Assembly (NCBI GenBank): GCA_028823415.1
Contig: JAPKBL010000036.1
Coordinates: 1-41,898 of the forward strand
Direction: 5' to 3'
Length of the DNA: 41,898 bases
Origin: Mariniblastus sp.
Lineage (GTDB): Bacteria; Planctomycetota; Planctomycetia; Pirellulales; Pirellulaceae
Position 1 is the first letter of the stretch, and each line of letters begins with the position of its first letter. A program made the position numbers and the translations under genes. A model generated the notes under the pieces. The model searched no databases. It saw only the letters and a program-made list of their open reading frames with translations, and was not told the DNA's origin. Below are positions 7,612 to 18,954 of the stretch, piece after piece.

Positions 7612-8811
7612 ATGAATCCGATGGCTGCTGAGCAGATCTTTTCGGTGCCTTTCCGCTACCTGTTAGACGGGAAACTCGGTGGTGAACAAAACCGTTCTCC
7701 ATCTTGCCCATTAGGTCTTGCGCGGTTTGTTGGTGATACCTCTAATATACTACTGAAGTACTTGATTAGTGATGAGAGTCGAAACAATCTCGATTCTCAG
7801 TGGCCAATCGTTTTATTTGGTCCTTCGGGGACAGGTAAAACATCTCTCGCTTTGACAATCATCTCCGATTTATCTGATCAGACGGCCAGTGACGACGACG
7901 TTGTGCCGTTTAACAAATCTGATATTGAGCCTTCCCTCGGCCGACCAATTTTTTTATCGGCGCTAGAATTTGATCGCAGATACCGCTCCGCGATTGAAAC
8001 CGATTCGGTAGCTGATTTTCGGACAAGACTTATTCAGTCGTCCGGTGTGATCATCGACGACATCCATCAACTCGCTAATAAAACCGGTGCCCAGGCTGAA
8101 TTAGTTCGTGTTTTAGAACAAATGTCCGCGAAAAACAGGCCTATCGTGATAACGATGCCTACGTCGCCGCAACTTTGTAACGGTCTTTCGAGTCGGTTGA
8201 TTTCTCGTCTTTCGCTCGGGTTAAGCTTGCCAGTTAACCCGCCTGGACCGGAGGCTCGATTAGAAATCATTCGTGAACTGGCTGACATCAACCAAATCAA
8301 TTTATCCGAAGATGCCTCGCAGTTATTGGCTGACCGACTTCAGGTGACTGTACCCAAACTGAACCATGTATTTGCTCAAATCAAGACATCGCTAACGTCA
8401 GACGCTGACAAACAATCCCAAATAATAAACGCTTCGAAGCTTACTCAAATATTTAAAAAATCTGTAGGCGAAGTTGAATCGCTTTGCCATTTGATTATCA
8501 AAACGGTCGCAAAAGAATTCGACTTAAAAGTTTCCGATCTAAAGAGCAACTCCAGAAAACAATCAATTGTAATGGCCCGGGGAGTTTCTGTTTATCTAAA
8601 TCGAGAAATGCTTGGCATCAGTTTTCTCAAAATTGGTACCTACCTGGGTAATAGAGATCACTCCACTATCATGCATGCCAATCGAAAAATCGAAAAACTA
8701 GTATCTTCCGATTCGGACACTACCGACGCCGATACCTCTATTCAATCTATCGTTTTTAAACTCAAACAAGAGCTAACTGAGAAGTTCGCCAGCCAAATTA
8801 ATTTTATATGA
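7612..8811 (+). CDS. dnaA: Chromosomal replication initiator DnaA, short and divergent form
   Basis: DnaA binds the origin, opens it and loads the helicase. The AAA+ core has Walker A GPSGTGKTS (residues 70-78), Walker B VIIDDIHQLA (D149-D150) and the box VII arginine in LISRLSLGLSL (R199). The C-terminal DNA-binding domain IV ends with the signature GNRDHSTIMHANRKIEKL (346-363). At 399 residues it is shorter than usual (about 450). Walker A begins only 70 residues from the start, so the normal domain I, which binds helicase and regulators, is missing or reduced. The sensor II segment, VRELEGAL in E. coli, reads VPKLNHVF here, with proline at the arginine position. Gene order with dnaN, dciA and gyrB confirms the identity. 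There is no clear ribosome site; ATG at 7621 is an alternative start. Confidence 0.93.
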   Translation: MNPMAAEQIFSVPFRYLLDGKLGGEQNRSPSCPLGLARFVGDTSNILLKYLISDESRNNLDSQWPIVLFGPSGTGKTSLALTIISDLSDQTASDDDVVPFNKSDIEPSLGRPIFLSALEFDRRYRSAIETDSVADFRTRLIQSSGVIIDDIHQLANKTGAQAELVRVLEQMSAKNRPIVITMPTSPQLCNGLSSRLISRLSLGLSLPVNPPGPEARLEIIRELADINQINLSEDASQLLADRLQVTVPKLNHVFAQIKTSLTSDADKQSQIINASKLTQIFKKSVGEVESLCHLIIKTVAKEFDLKVSDLKSNSRKQSIVMARGVSVYLNREMLGISFLKIGTYLGNRDHSTIMHANRKIEKLVSSDSDTTDADTSIQSIVFKLKQELTEKFASQINFI

Positions 8812-9111
8812 AAACCTGTTCTTAGTTAGTTCACAATCTGGCGGTGACTCTCTACTTATTAACACTTCGCTTCTCACTTCGATTTTCAAACATTTCTATC
8901 AACCGACTATCTACATGTTACAAACAGCTAATAAACAGTTTATCCACAACAAATAATTGTTTGTTAGTGTTTACTAAATAAGCACTTAAGTCATTCAAAC
9001 TATAAGTTACCTACAATTTTGGCGTCACTTTAATACTAATACTGTAAAGAAAATTAAGATTAGTAAAACAAAAATGGACTGCCTAACCAGAATTGAAAAT
9101 AAGGACTGATT
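8812..9111. other. Candidate chromosomal replication origin (oriC)
   Basis: The 300-base stretch between dnaA and dnaN is markedly AT-rich. It holds one perfect E. coli-type DnaA box, TTATCCACA at 8940-8948, and near matches such as TTATTAACA at 8857-8865 and TTACCTACA at 9007-9015. Between the perfect box and dnaN lies a run of A/T (for example 9027-9075) that could be the unwinding element. Location next to dnaA and the switch of gene direction around dnaA support an origin. Only one box is perfect, so the assignment rests mainly on context. A GC-skew plot of the whole chromosome would decide it. Confidence 0.65.
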
Positions 9112-10227
9112 GTGAAAATTAAAATCAATCGAGAATCGTTTTTTAAAGTATTTCAAATAGCTGCCGCTGTCGCTCCAGCCCGCAGTCCAAAAACGATATT
9201 GCAGAACATAAAACTCGATGTGACGGCGGATACCGTAATCCTTACCGCAACCGACACAGAGGTAGGTGTTCGATTGACGGTGCCAGACCCGGAGATCATA
9301 AACCAGGGTAACGCCGTGGTGCCGGTCTCTCGGCTAAGTATGATTTTAAGGGAATCAAACGATGAGTTTCTCACGATCAACGCTAGTGAGGATAAAATAC
9401 TCATAACCGGTCAAAATAGTCGGTTTGAACTACAGGCTCAGGACCCGGAAGAATTTCCGGATGTGGCTAGTTTCGATGAAGAGGATTTTTATGAAGTCCA
9501 TGCCAATGTTTTTAAAGAGCTTATTAAACGAACTCTTTTTGCTACCGATTCAGAAAGCAGTCGATATGCCTTAGGAGGCGTGTTGTTGGAAATGAGTGAT
9601 AAAACCGTAATCGCTGTGGGAACAGACGGTAGGCGATTGGCAAAAATGGAAGGCAGTATCGAAAAGGTAGGAAATCCTAAACCAGAAACAGCGACAATCG
9701 TACCGTCTCGAGCAATGCAGTTGATGGAAAGAATTTTGCCGGAGGGAGATACAAAAGTTCAAATATCGACCCGAGCAAATGACTTATTAATGAAGGGGCC
9801 GAGCGGAGTGTTTTACACACGATTAGTGGAAGGCAGATTTCCTAAATGGCGAGACGTATTACCTAAAAGGGAAAAAAGTAATCGTATTGATATTCCAGTA
9901 GGCCAAATGTATACGGCCTTGAGACAGGCGGCGATTGTCACAAGTGAAGAAAGTCGCGGAGTAGATTTTACATTTAAAGATGGGTCACTTGTACTTACAA
10001 ATAATACAGCGGAAGTAGGACAATCTCGCATCGAAATGCCTGTTTCCTACAGCAGTGATGAATTAACAATCACACTCGATCATCGATATGTCGCTGATTT
10101 CTTAAAGGTGCTTTCACCTGAAAAAACATTTACATTGGATGTAGAAAATGGAGAGGCAGCTGCTTATTGCGAGACTGACGATAAATACGGATATGTAATT
10201 ATGCCGTTATCAAAGGATCGTAGATAA
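9112..10227 (+). CDS. dnaN: DNA polymerase III beta subunit (sliding clamp)
   Basis: The clamp is a ring-shaped dimer that holds the replicative polymerase on DNA. The 371-residue length is normal and covers three similar subdomains. Typical pieces are ILQNIKLDVTADTVILTATDTEVGVR, the FATDSESSRYALGGVLLEM stretch, AVGTDGRRLAKMEG, and a C-terminal YVIMPLSKDRR close to the usual MPMRL ending. The start is GTG at 9112, supported by AAGGA at 9101-9105. It follows the candidate origin and precedes dciA on the same strand, so it is probably read from a promoter in the AT-rich gap. The gene itself is AT-rich compared with gyrB. Confidence 0.97.
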   Translation: MKIKINRESFFKVFQIAAAVAPARSPKTILQNIKLDVTADTVILTATDTEVGVRLTVPDPEIINQGNAVVPVSRLSMILRESNDEFLTINASEDKILITGQNSRFELQAQDPEEFPDVASFDEEDFYEVHANVFKELIKRTLFATDSESSRYALGGVLLEMSDKTVIAVGTDGRRLAKMEGSIEKVGNPKPETATIVPSRAMQLMERILPEGDTKVQISTRANDLLMKGPSGVFYTRLVEGRFPKWRDVLPKREKSNRIDIPVGQMYTALRQAAIVTSEESRGVDFTFKDGSLVLTNNTAEVGQSRIEMPVSYSSDELTITLDHRYVADFLKVLSPEKTFTLDVENGEAAAYCETDDKYGYVIMPLSKDRR

Positions 10228-10284
10228 AAAAGCAATAGGCATATTTAAATTCACCACCACTCCGATGCGTTCAAGGACAGAGCA

Positions 10285-10650
10285 TTGACTGATCCCTATG
10301 AAGAAGTCGATTTTAAACAGGCTAATCACCTGGTTAAATCCAGACAAAGATATTTCAGAAAGCCAAAACGGCCGGCAGATATTTTGGGGCGTTTAATGGC
10401 GAGAAAAGGGTACTCTCAAACGACGAAGGCAAATGAGTTACAGCAGGTTTGGGAAAAAATAGTAGGCGATAAATGGAATTCAAAAACCAAAGTTGGATTG
10501 GTGAAATCTGGAGTGCTGGAAATCTATGTAGCCAATTCAGCAGTGAATCAGCAATTAGAATTTAAGAAAAAAAACCTTCTCGACGCACTTAACAAAAGTA
10601 ACCCAAAGACGAAATTTAAAAACATACGTTTTAGGGTAGGAAATATTTAA
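10285..10650 (+). CDS. dciA: DciA/DUF721 helicase-loader family protein
   Basis: DciA-type proteins (DUF721) help load the replicative helicase DnaB in bacteria that lack DnaC or DnaI. The 121 residues contain the family core: LGRLMARKGYSQ, the tryptophan segment LQQVWEKIVGDKWNSKTKVGLVKSGVLEI, then the SAVNQQLEFKKKNLLDALN helix. The N-terminal 30 residues are basic. The start is a TTG at 10285, chosen because AAGGACAG lies just upstream. The position between dnaN and gyrB is the standard one for this family. It may compensate here for the missing helicase-binding domain I of DnaA, but that is inference. Confidence 0.85.
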   Translation: MTDPYEEVDFKQANHLVKSRQRYFRKPKRPADILGRLMARKGYSQTTKANELQQVWEKIVGDKWNSKTKVGLVKSGVLEIYVANSAVNQQLEFKKKNLLDALNKSNPKTKFKNIRFRVGNI

Positions 10651-10703
10651 TAAGGCGATTATCTGTTTGTCAAAAACAATAGATAATTTTGAATAACTAA
10701 TAA

Positions 10704-13166
<2,463 letters not shown>

Positions 13167-13670
13167 TTAAAACAGAGGCTCGCGGCCAAGTTGGCGGCGG
13201 ACGACGGCCCATTGACCGGCATGCATCATCCAGTGGGCGTCTTGCATTAGAAATGCGGCGCCTATCGTCGGGCAGTAACTGCGGATCGGTTCCGGACCTT
13301 CGTTACTGAGATCATTGACGTCGATGGATTCGAGAGCGGCCAAGGTGCCGGCTCTTTGTTCCCCGTACAACTTCATCAACGTCGCTTTGCTATCGAAGTC
13401 GTCCGGGTTGTCAGAACCCGCTGTCTCTTTGGTGTAACGATCGGAAAACCCCTCAGGCAGTGCGGGCATCGCCTCAGGCAAACACTGACCGATCATATTG
13501 TTTTCACTGACAATCAAATGACCCACTTGCCACTTAATGTGATTACAACCAGGCGATGGACGATGCATCATGTCGTCATCGGTTAAATCGCCGAGGTAAG
13601 ATGTCGAGATCATGTTGGCCATATCAATGGCTGACTTAATAGCTGTTTTAGTATCCAAGTTTAAACTCAC
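13167..13670 (-). CDS. DinB-superfamily protein, putative metal-dependent enzyme
   Basis: The 167-residue protein is a four-helix-bundle DinB-like protein. It has the family pattern of metal-binding histidines: H51 in WQVGHLIVSENN and H146/H150 in DAHWMMHAGQWAVVRRQLG. Characterised members are thiol transferases that use bacillithiol, mycothiol or glutathione, but most have no known substrate. The gene runs against gyrB and the two stop codons touch, so it belongs to a separate transcript. Its promoter should lie in the 294-base gap before the kinase gene. Confidence 0.8.
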   Translation of the reverse strand: MSLNLDTKTAIKSAIDMANMISTSYLGDLTDDDMMHRPSPGCNHIKWQVGHLIVSENNMIGQCLPEAMPALPEGFSDRYTKETAGSDNPDDFDSKATLMKLYGEQRAGTLAALESIDVNDLSNEGPEPIRSYCPTIGAAFLMQDAHWMMHAGQWAVVRRQLGREPLF

Positions 13671-13964
13671 GAATTTAATTTTCTATTTACTCTTAGTCGA
13701 GTCAATCAAAAATTATGCCTATCTTTAATCCATTTCGTCAACAAGCCTTGCAGTAAGACTTGGTATTCGATGACGTTTGTCTTTCGAGTTGGTTTGTTTA
13801 AATCACCCCAAACAGCCGCCACAAAAGTGCTTCAAACCAAAAATATGGAGCGGTATTAAACATATTTGTTAAAAACAGCTGGCTCACAGAATCAAACGAT
13901 TATGACAAAGAGACTCCATCGACTAAATTAGAAGCCTCTTCTGTTCCGTATCATCCAGGTTCCA

Positions 13965-15497
13965 ATGGCTGAATCAGCGAAAAAAGTACTTCAGGAAATA
14001 ACCGCGGCCGGACTGTTGTCATCGGACCATGCGACCGACTATGCAAAAGAAGTTAATACCGGCGCCGACGCGCTGATTTCGAAACTCATTAAAGATGGCT
14101 GCGTAACCGAGTATCAGGCAGAGAAGTTTCGCTCAGGTCAGTCATCGGAAATTTGTTTTGGCGATTATATTGTGATCGATAAGCTAGGGCAGGGCGGAAT
14201 GGGAACCGTGCTCCTCGCGAAACATCGTCGAATGGATCGAAAAGTAGCGATCAAGGTGCTGCCCGTCACCGCCCTGGAATCAAAAGACGCGGTCGCAAGA
14301 TTTTATCAAGAAGTAAAAGTAGCAGCGAGATTAACTCATCCCAGTGTCGTTCATGCATACGACGCGGGAGAACATCGAGGGTTTCATTATCTCGTCATGG
14401 AATATGTCGAGGGCCATGACCTTTCGAAAGTGTTATCCCAGCTAGGAATTATTCCAGCGTCATTAGCGCTGGACTATATTTCCCAAGCGGCCAGCGGACT
14501 GGAGTATGCCCACCGCAAGGGAATAATCCATCGCGATATTAAGCCATCTAATTTGCTCTTAGATCATGAAGGCCAGGTGAAAATACTTGATATGGGTTTG
14601 GCGAGGATCGCCGACACCGTCGACCAACAACTGTCGGCGCAACTGACGACAACCGGCCAGATGATGGGAACTGTTGAATACATGTCTCCCGAGCAAGCCG
14701 AGGACACTCGATCCGCTGATGAGCGGTCAGATATTTATTCGCTTGGTTGTACGATGTACCGGCTAATGACTGGCCAAAGTCCTTTTTCACGCGAGACAAT
14801 TGTCAAAACAATCCTCGCCCACCGCAGCGCAGCAATTCCCACAATAAACACCGGTTGCGAAGATGAAGCGGCCATCAATCAGTTGTTTCAGAAAATGGTT
14901 GCTAAGAAACCGAACCAACGTTTTCAAACCGTAACCAATTTGCTGGAAGCAATTCGTCAACTGGAAGATAAAGAATTGTCTTCCTTTCAAAAGACGACAA
15001 CCAACATCGATTCGATTCAAGATACCGCAATCGCAACCCACTGGGATCACCGAAGTGATCCAGGTACGCTCCCCGAAGCGATAGTGCCCAATGACGAAAT
15101 TGAAATTATTGACGATGTAGAAGTGGTCTCGCCACCCATTGTCAACACAACACGACCGGATGTCATTTACGTAGGTAATACTCAGGACGCAAATGCTAAC
15201 CCTGTCAGCGCTGGGTTGCCTAAGTGGTTAACGCTGACCAAAGACCGGAGCAACCTTTGCCTGCTATTGTCATGCCTCTGCTGTGTGACAGCAGTGATAC
15301 CAGTACTGGGTACCATTGCTCCCTGGATGAGTTGGCGTTTGTCCAGACGATTAGTAAAAGAAAAAAAGGCTGGGTTGCGTTCAGAATTGAGGATGCGCAC
15401 GTTAAGAACTGCGAAATTAATCTCAATCCTGTCTTTTGTAGCAGCCTTGGTTGTGAGCACCTTGACGATCATCTTATTGCCAGCCGATTTCAGATAG
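13965..15497 (+). CDS. Membrane-anchored Ser/Thr protein kinase (Hanks type)
   Basis: The kinase domain spans about residues 66-325. It has the glycine loop LGQGGMG (74-80), the ATP lysine K97, the catalytic loop HRDIKPSNLLL with D191, and DMG (209-211) in place of DFG, followed by the GTVEYMSPEQ P+1 loop and DIYSLGCTMYRLMTGQSPF. The N-terminal 60 residues form a small helical region found before planctomycete kinases (LLSSDHATDYAKEV, GCVTEYQAEKF). The C-terminus has two membrane segments (about 425-455 and 485-505), so the kinase faces the cytoplasm. All key catalytic residues are present, so it should be active. Targets are unknown. It stands alone on the plus strand. Confidence 0.93.
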   Translation: MAESAKKVLQEITAAGLLSSDHATDYAKEVNTGADALISKLIKDGCVTEYQAEKFRSGQSSEICFGDYIVIDKLGQGGMGTVLLAKHRRMDRKVAIKVLPVTALESKDAVARFYQEVKVAARLTHPSVVHAYDAGEHRGFHYLVMEYVEGHDLSKVLSQLGIIPASLALDYISQAASGLEYAHRKGIIHRDIKPSNLLLDHEGQVKILDMGLARIADTVDQQLSAQLTTTGQMMGTVEYMSPEQAEDTRSADERSDIYSLGCTMYRLMTGQSPFSRETIVKTILAHRSAAIPTINTGCEDEAAINQLFQKMVAKKPNQRFQTVTNLLEAIRQLEDKELSSFQKTTTNIDSIQDTAIATHWDHRSDPGTLPEAIVPNDEIEIIDDVEVVSPPIVNTTRPDVIYVGNTQDANANPVSAGLPKWLTLTKDRSNLCLLLSCLCCVTAVIPVLGTIAPWMSWRLSRRLVKEKKAGLRSELRMRTLRTAKLISILSFVAALVVSTLTIILLPADFR

Positions 15498-15759
15498 ATT
15501 GGACTCAGCGCTAGGTGTCGAATGTATCCGATGAATGTTGCCAAAAATAATGTTTTAACAATCCGACCGCCTTCAGGGATTGATTTTAATAGAAAACTGC
15601 AAATCATGAGATTTGCCCGATAGTGGCACCTTCGCATCGAAACCAAGGTTAACTTTGCCGCCGTTGAATTTAGCGAAGAGATTTATATTATCGCTTAATC
15701 AGGCAGGCAATGACAAGACTTAAGCCCTGTCTAAATCGGTAGTATCAAGGAGTAGGAAA

Positions 15760-16779
15760 ATGAAAAAAATATTAGCTATCACCAAATTCACTCTCGGAAC
15801 ATTTATCGTGACCGCTTGCCTATCCACAGGTCAGCTGTTGGCACAGGAAAATAAGGATAAAACTACGCCGCTCAACGAGGAAGTGAACAAACAGAGTGAT
15901 AAAACAAAAAAGGAAATAACTGGCGACAACCTACCTGCGTTTACACCTTTTGGTGAGAATGACCCCAATCAACCGATCGATAAAAAAGAAGCATTGAAGC
16001 AATGGGAAGCGCAGCAACAAGAGGCGGCTGACTCCGCCAAAGCGCTCCGTCGTGGCCAACCACGAGGACAGCAGATTATCATGCGCAGTTCGGTCACCAA
16101 GGTTAATCGAAATGGTGAAGAGCAAACCGAATCATCCGGCAAGATGGTGATCGTCGGTCCGGATGGCGAGCGAAAAGAAATCGAACTAGACGGTATGGAT
16201 CAACCGAAGTTGAACTTTCCAAAGTTTGCCTTTCCAGCGCCAGCAATCAGGTTTAACCAACCAAAATCAGTAGACGGTTTTGGAATAGGCGCGGTCTACC
16301 GTCCGGTGCACGAAGCGATGCGTTCACAATTAGATTTAGGAGACCGAGGGCTTTTAGTGCTCTCCGTCACGCAAAATTCACCTGCCGCGAAAGCCGGCGT
16401 AGAAAAACACGACATTCTTATTTTTGCGGATGACAAAGCACTCCAAGATAAAAAAAATCTTGAAGAGGTAGTAAAGCTCGCTGGCGAAGAAAAACAGAGC
16501 TTTTCCCTCGGACTGATCAGGAAAGGTAAGGAACTGACAATGGATATTGCTCCGATTGAAAAATCAAAATTACGCCATAACGGAATAGTTTTTCAAGCTA
16601 GAAACATCCAAGGGGCTCCACCATTGAATCTAGAAATGGGTTTTCAAAAGAACCTGATTTTTGGAAACATAGACGAGGACATGCGTAAGGAAATGCTCCA
16701 ACACATGCAAAGAATTGAGCAAGCAGCGGAACAGTTTAATAATTTGAATCAAGGGTTTGACTTACGAGACAAAAAATAA
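15760..16779 (+). CDS. Secreted PDZ-domain protein
   Basis: The 339-residue protein starts with ATG preceded by AAGGAG. A signal peptide of about 29 residues ends near LLAQ-EN. After a charged low-complexity stretch comes one PDZ domain (about residues 175-270), recognised from FGIGAVYRPV, RGLLVLSVTQNSPAAKAGVEKHDILIFAD, and FSLGLIRKGKELTMDI. PDZ domains bind C-terminal tails or help proteases in the cell envelope, but no protease domain is attached here. The C-terminal 60 residues are helical (MRKEMLQHMQRIEQAAEQF). The gene lies upstream of another secreted protein with a similar style, 297 bases apart, so shared regulation is possible but a single transcript is not certain. Confidence 0.82.
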   Translation: MKKILAITKFTLGTFIVTACLSTGQLLAQENKDKTTPLNEEVNKQSDKTKKEITGDNLPAFTPFGENDPNQPIDKKEALKQWEAQQQEAADSAKALRRGQPRGQQIIMRSSVTKVNRNGEEQTESSGKMVIVGPDGERKEIELDGMDQPKLNFPKFAFPAPAIRFNQPKSVDGFGIGAVYRPVHEAMRSQLDLGDRGLLVLSVTQNSPAAKAGVEKHDILIFADDKALQDKKNLEEVVKLAGEEKQSFSLGLIRKGKELTMDIAPIEKSKLRHNGIVFQARNIQGAPPLNLEMGFQKNLIFGNIDEDMRKEMLQHMQRIEQAAEQFNNLNQGFDLRDKK

Positions 16780-17020
16780 GTCGCCGTTAGGGCTAGATTT
16801 GAATTAGATGTGTTCGATGGGGTGTAAACCCGTGCAATCGCCAAGTGGCAGATGTTACGAATACCAAGATTGTTTTGGCCACAAGTAAATTAAGCCAGTG
16901 GACGCTCCTGGGGAAGCCTTTAATGGCTTACAGGGTTCGGTAGGTTTTGCGCCTTTAACACGGGCGTTAGATCTCTCTTTTAAAGCACCGTTTACTTGCT
17001 ATATTTGTCAACTAATCGAA

Positions 17021-17033
17021 TGAGTATTACTCA
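17021..17033. promoter_or_regulatory. 13-bp perfect inverted repeat, candidate operator
   Basis: TGAGTATTACTCA is a perfect palindrome with one central base, 43 bases before the start of the secreted protein at 17077. Its place and symmetry fit an operator for a dimeric regulator. The remaining part of the 297-base gap (16780-17076) holds no gene, tRNA or terminator that I can see. No second copy was noticed elsewhere in the window. Confidence 0.25.
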
Positions 17034-17076
17034 CTAACGTTTACTTTTATCCAACACCCGCGATACGAGAACATAA

Positions 17077-17934
17077 ATGCTTAACAAATACCCTTACGCG
17101 GTCACATCGATGCTCCTCGCGATGGCTTGCAGCCTCGGCGCGATAAACACTGGAATTGCTCAAGAGGAACAGCCAGGTGCTGAATTATCCACCAGCCAGC
17201 AAGTAGAAATGACAGTAATCGGAAGTAGTGATATTGGCGGGCCAATGATCTTCTCTACGTCGGAAAGTTTTGGCGGGGGTGCAGCTACGATGCGGATGGG
17301 GTTTTCAGACGGACCAGCTGGAATAAACATGTTTGGTGGTGGAGATTTTGAGATGCCCGCTCCCGATTCCTTTAGCATGCTCTCCAACCCAAGTGTGCAA
17401 AAAGACCTCGAATTGGTAGGCGATCAATTAAAACAGGTTCAGGATCTTCAAGCGGAATTTGGAAATCAAATGAAGGACCAAATTGGTGCGCTAACGGCTG
17501 GTGGATTTTCACCGGAACAAATGAAAGCGATACCGGCTTTGATTGCAAAAATAAAAGAGAAACAAAAAGACCAGCTTAAAAGCTTGCTACTGCCCCACCA
17601 AATCGAACGCCTTGAGCAAGTTGCGTTGCAAACCCACATTAAACAAGCGGGAACTGCTGGAGTTCTGGCAAGTGATCAGGTAGCAGACGCACTTGGAATT
17701 ACAAAAGAACAAATCGAAAAACTCAAAGCGAGAAGCAAAGAGATCAATGAGAAACTTCAAGAGGACATCGAATCGTTGAAAGACGAAGCTCAACAAGAGT
17801 TGCTCGGCGAGCTGACGATGGACCAACGGGAGAAGCTCAAAGAACTGACAGGTGACAAATACGAACCGCAAAACAAAGATTGGGAAGAGGCCTTTGGTGC
17901 ACCGCGCATGAAAAGTCGCCGATTGAAAAAGTAA
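17077..17934 (+). CDS. Secreted helical protein of unknown function
   Basis: The 285-residue protein has a signal peptide of about 28 residues (MLLAMACSLGAINTGIAQ-EE). A glycine- and methionine-rich stretch follows (MRMGFSDGPAGINMFGGG), then a long helical part from about residue 100. The segment NPSVQKDLELVGDQLKQVQDL and later LGITKEQIEKLKARSKEINEKL give a periodic pattern with K/E-rich heptads, reminiscent of the Spy/CpxP-like helical periplasmic proteins and of many planctomycete secreted proteins, but I cannot assign a family. The C-terminus is basic. The gene ends 28 bases before a strong terminator. A short palindrome lies 43 bases upstream of the start. Confidence 0.72.
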   Translation: MLNKYPYAVTSMLLAMACSLGAINTGIAQEEQPGAELSTSQQVEMTVIGSSDIGGPMIFSTSESFGGGAATMRMGFSDGPAGINMFGGGDFEMPAPDSFSMLSNPSVQKDLELVGDQLKQVQDLQAEFGNQMKDQIGALTAGGFSPEQMKAIPALIAKIKEKQKDQLKSLLLPHQIERLEQVALQTHIKQAGTAGVLASDQVADALGITKEQIEKLKARSKEINEKLQEDIESLKDEAQQELLGELTMDQREKLKELTGDKYEPQNKDWEEAFGAPRMKSRRLKK

Positions 17935-17962
17935 TATTTAGGTCGAGTCAACATTACCAAGC

Positions 17963-17994
17963 AAGTGGCAACCCATGGGTTGCCACTTTTTTTT
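17963..17994 (+). terminator. Intrinsic terminator
   Basis: A perfect 26-base inverted repeat (arm AAGTGGCAACCCA, 17963-17988) is followed by eight T residues in a row (17987-17994). It lies 28 bases after the stop of the secreted protein gene. The T run lies only on the plus-strand side, so it ends plus-strand transcription; the minus gene downstream reads towards it but gets no T run. Confidence 0.9.
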
Positions 17995-18057
17995 GGTCAA
18001 TCGATAACAAAAGTATTGGGATGTATTATTGATAAACAGCGCGTGTTTGCCGAACGA

Positions 18058-18840
18058 CTAAACCAGTCGAACAGTGGGGTCGTACTCGGGTTGCCAAACA
18101 GCGCGTCCAATAAAGAACGGTCCCATTTTTTGGATAAACTCGGATGTCTGACGAGTACGCCTCATGTGCTGAACCAAAGCGGACAGGGGAAATAACTGCT
18201 CGCCTAAAAGACCCACAATAAAATCATTGTCGTCTTTGTTGAGGCCATGACCTGCCAGTCGAATGTCGGTTGCGTAACCCGCCTTTCCATAGGCATGCCC
18301 AATTCCCCCATGCTCGGCAAGCATTTTACGTTGGTCTTCCCGAGATTGGCGTTCAAACGCACCGCTTCGCCGTACGGGGTAATAGACGGCCCAAGGGGTT
18401 TTGGGATCGCAGACCCGCTGAGCAGGCCGTTTGATCAGAATATTTTCGAGATCCGATTCATATCCAATCGCGTACGTTCGCCCTAGCATGGTGTACTCTT
18501 CGCGGTACTCCAAATCTTTTTGAGTTCGAAGTAAAGGCTGGATTTCGTCAACGATGTAACCCGGATCTTCGCAAAAAGCGAGAACGCCAAACCCAGATGC
18601 ATCATGAATGTCCTGATAGATGACAGCTTGGGCCGAAGCGTTTTCAAATAGCCCTGCCAGTTTTTCGATGTTGCCGTTACGGAAACCCATAAATTGCATG
18701 AATAGCCGTCGGTCTAGCGAAACCGGTTGACCTGTTTCCCCGCGGCCCTTTTCACTGAGATCAATCCCGCCGTCGACTTCAGGGGATGCCGGGCGGGAAC
18801 CACGGGATGACTCGGGTTCCGTTGCAGATGATTCACTCAT
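18058..18840 (-). CDS. Chlorite dismutase-family / HemQ-like heme protein
   Basis: The family includes coproheme decarboxylase (HemQ), which finishes heme synthesis in the coproporphyrin-dependent pathway, and true chlorite dismutases. The C-terminal half has the family motifs: WAVYYPVRRSGAFE with the tyrosine that HemQ uses, MLAEHGGIGHAYGKAGYATD with the proximal histidine region, GHGLNKDDNDFIVGL, LFPLSALVQHMRRTRQTSEF, and GPFFIGRAVW. I chose ATG at 18840 (260 residues) over a GTG 12 bases upstream, as AGAAAGAGA precedes it. The N-terminal 45 residues are hydrophilic and probably disordered. Activity as HemQ is more likely than chlorite removal in this lineage, but no other heme gene lies nearby. 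Confidence 0.85.
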   Translation of the reverse strand: MSESSATEPESSRGSRPASPEVDGGIDLSEKGRGETGQPVSLDRRLFMQFMGFRNGNIEKLAGLFENASAQAVIYQDIHDASGFGVLAFCEDPGYIVDEIQPLLRTQKDLEYREEYTMLGRTYAIGYESDLENILIKRPAQRVCDPKTPWAVYYPVRRSGAFERQSREDQRKMLAEHGGIGHAYGKAGYATDIRLAGHGLNKDDNDFIVGLLGEQLFPLSALVQHMRRTRQTSEFIQKMGPFFIGRAVWQPEYDPTVRLV

Positions 18841-18954
18841 TCTCTTTCTCACTCCAAAATCGTTTAAAAAAAGTTTGTATTATAGAAATTGAAAACTACG
18901 GAGGTGGTTTGCGCTGGCCTTTACTAAATCCGAAATTTGGCCCGGTTCAACAAC

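Noticed and set aside
14590-14600. DMG in place of DFG as a sign of a dead kinase
   Set aside because: DMG is common in active planctomycete kinases, and lysine, HRD and metal residues are all present.
15623-15640. TGGCAC-like sequence as a sigma-54 promoter
   Set aside because: The GG and GC elements are too close (7 bases between them rather than about 10).
15182-15646. 154-residue minus frame at the end of the kinase gene
   Set aside because: It overlaps the kinase membrane region and has no recognisable features.
16780-17076. Riboswitch or tRNA in the gap between the two secreted protein genes
   Set aside because: I found no cloverleaf and no known riboswitch consensus; only a short palindrome stands out.
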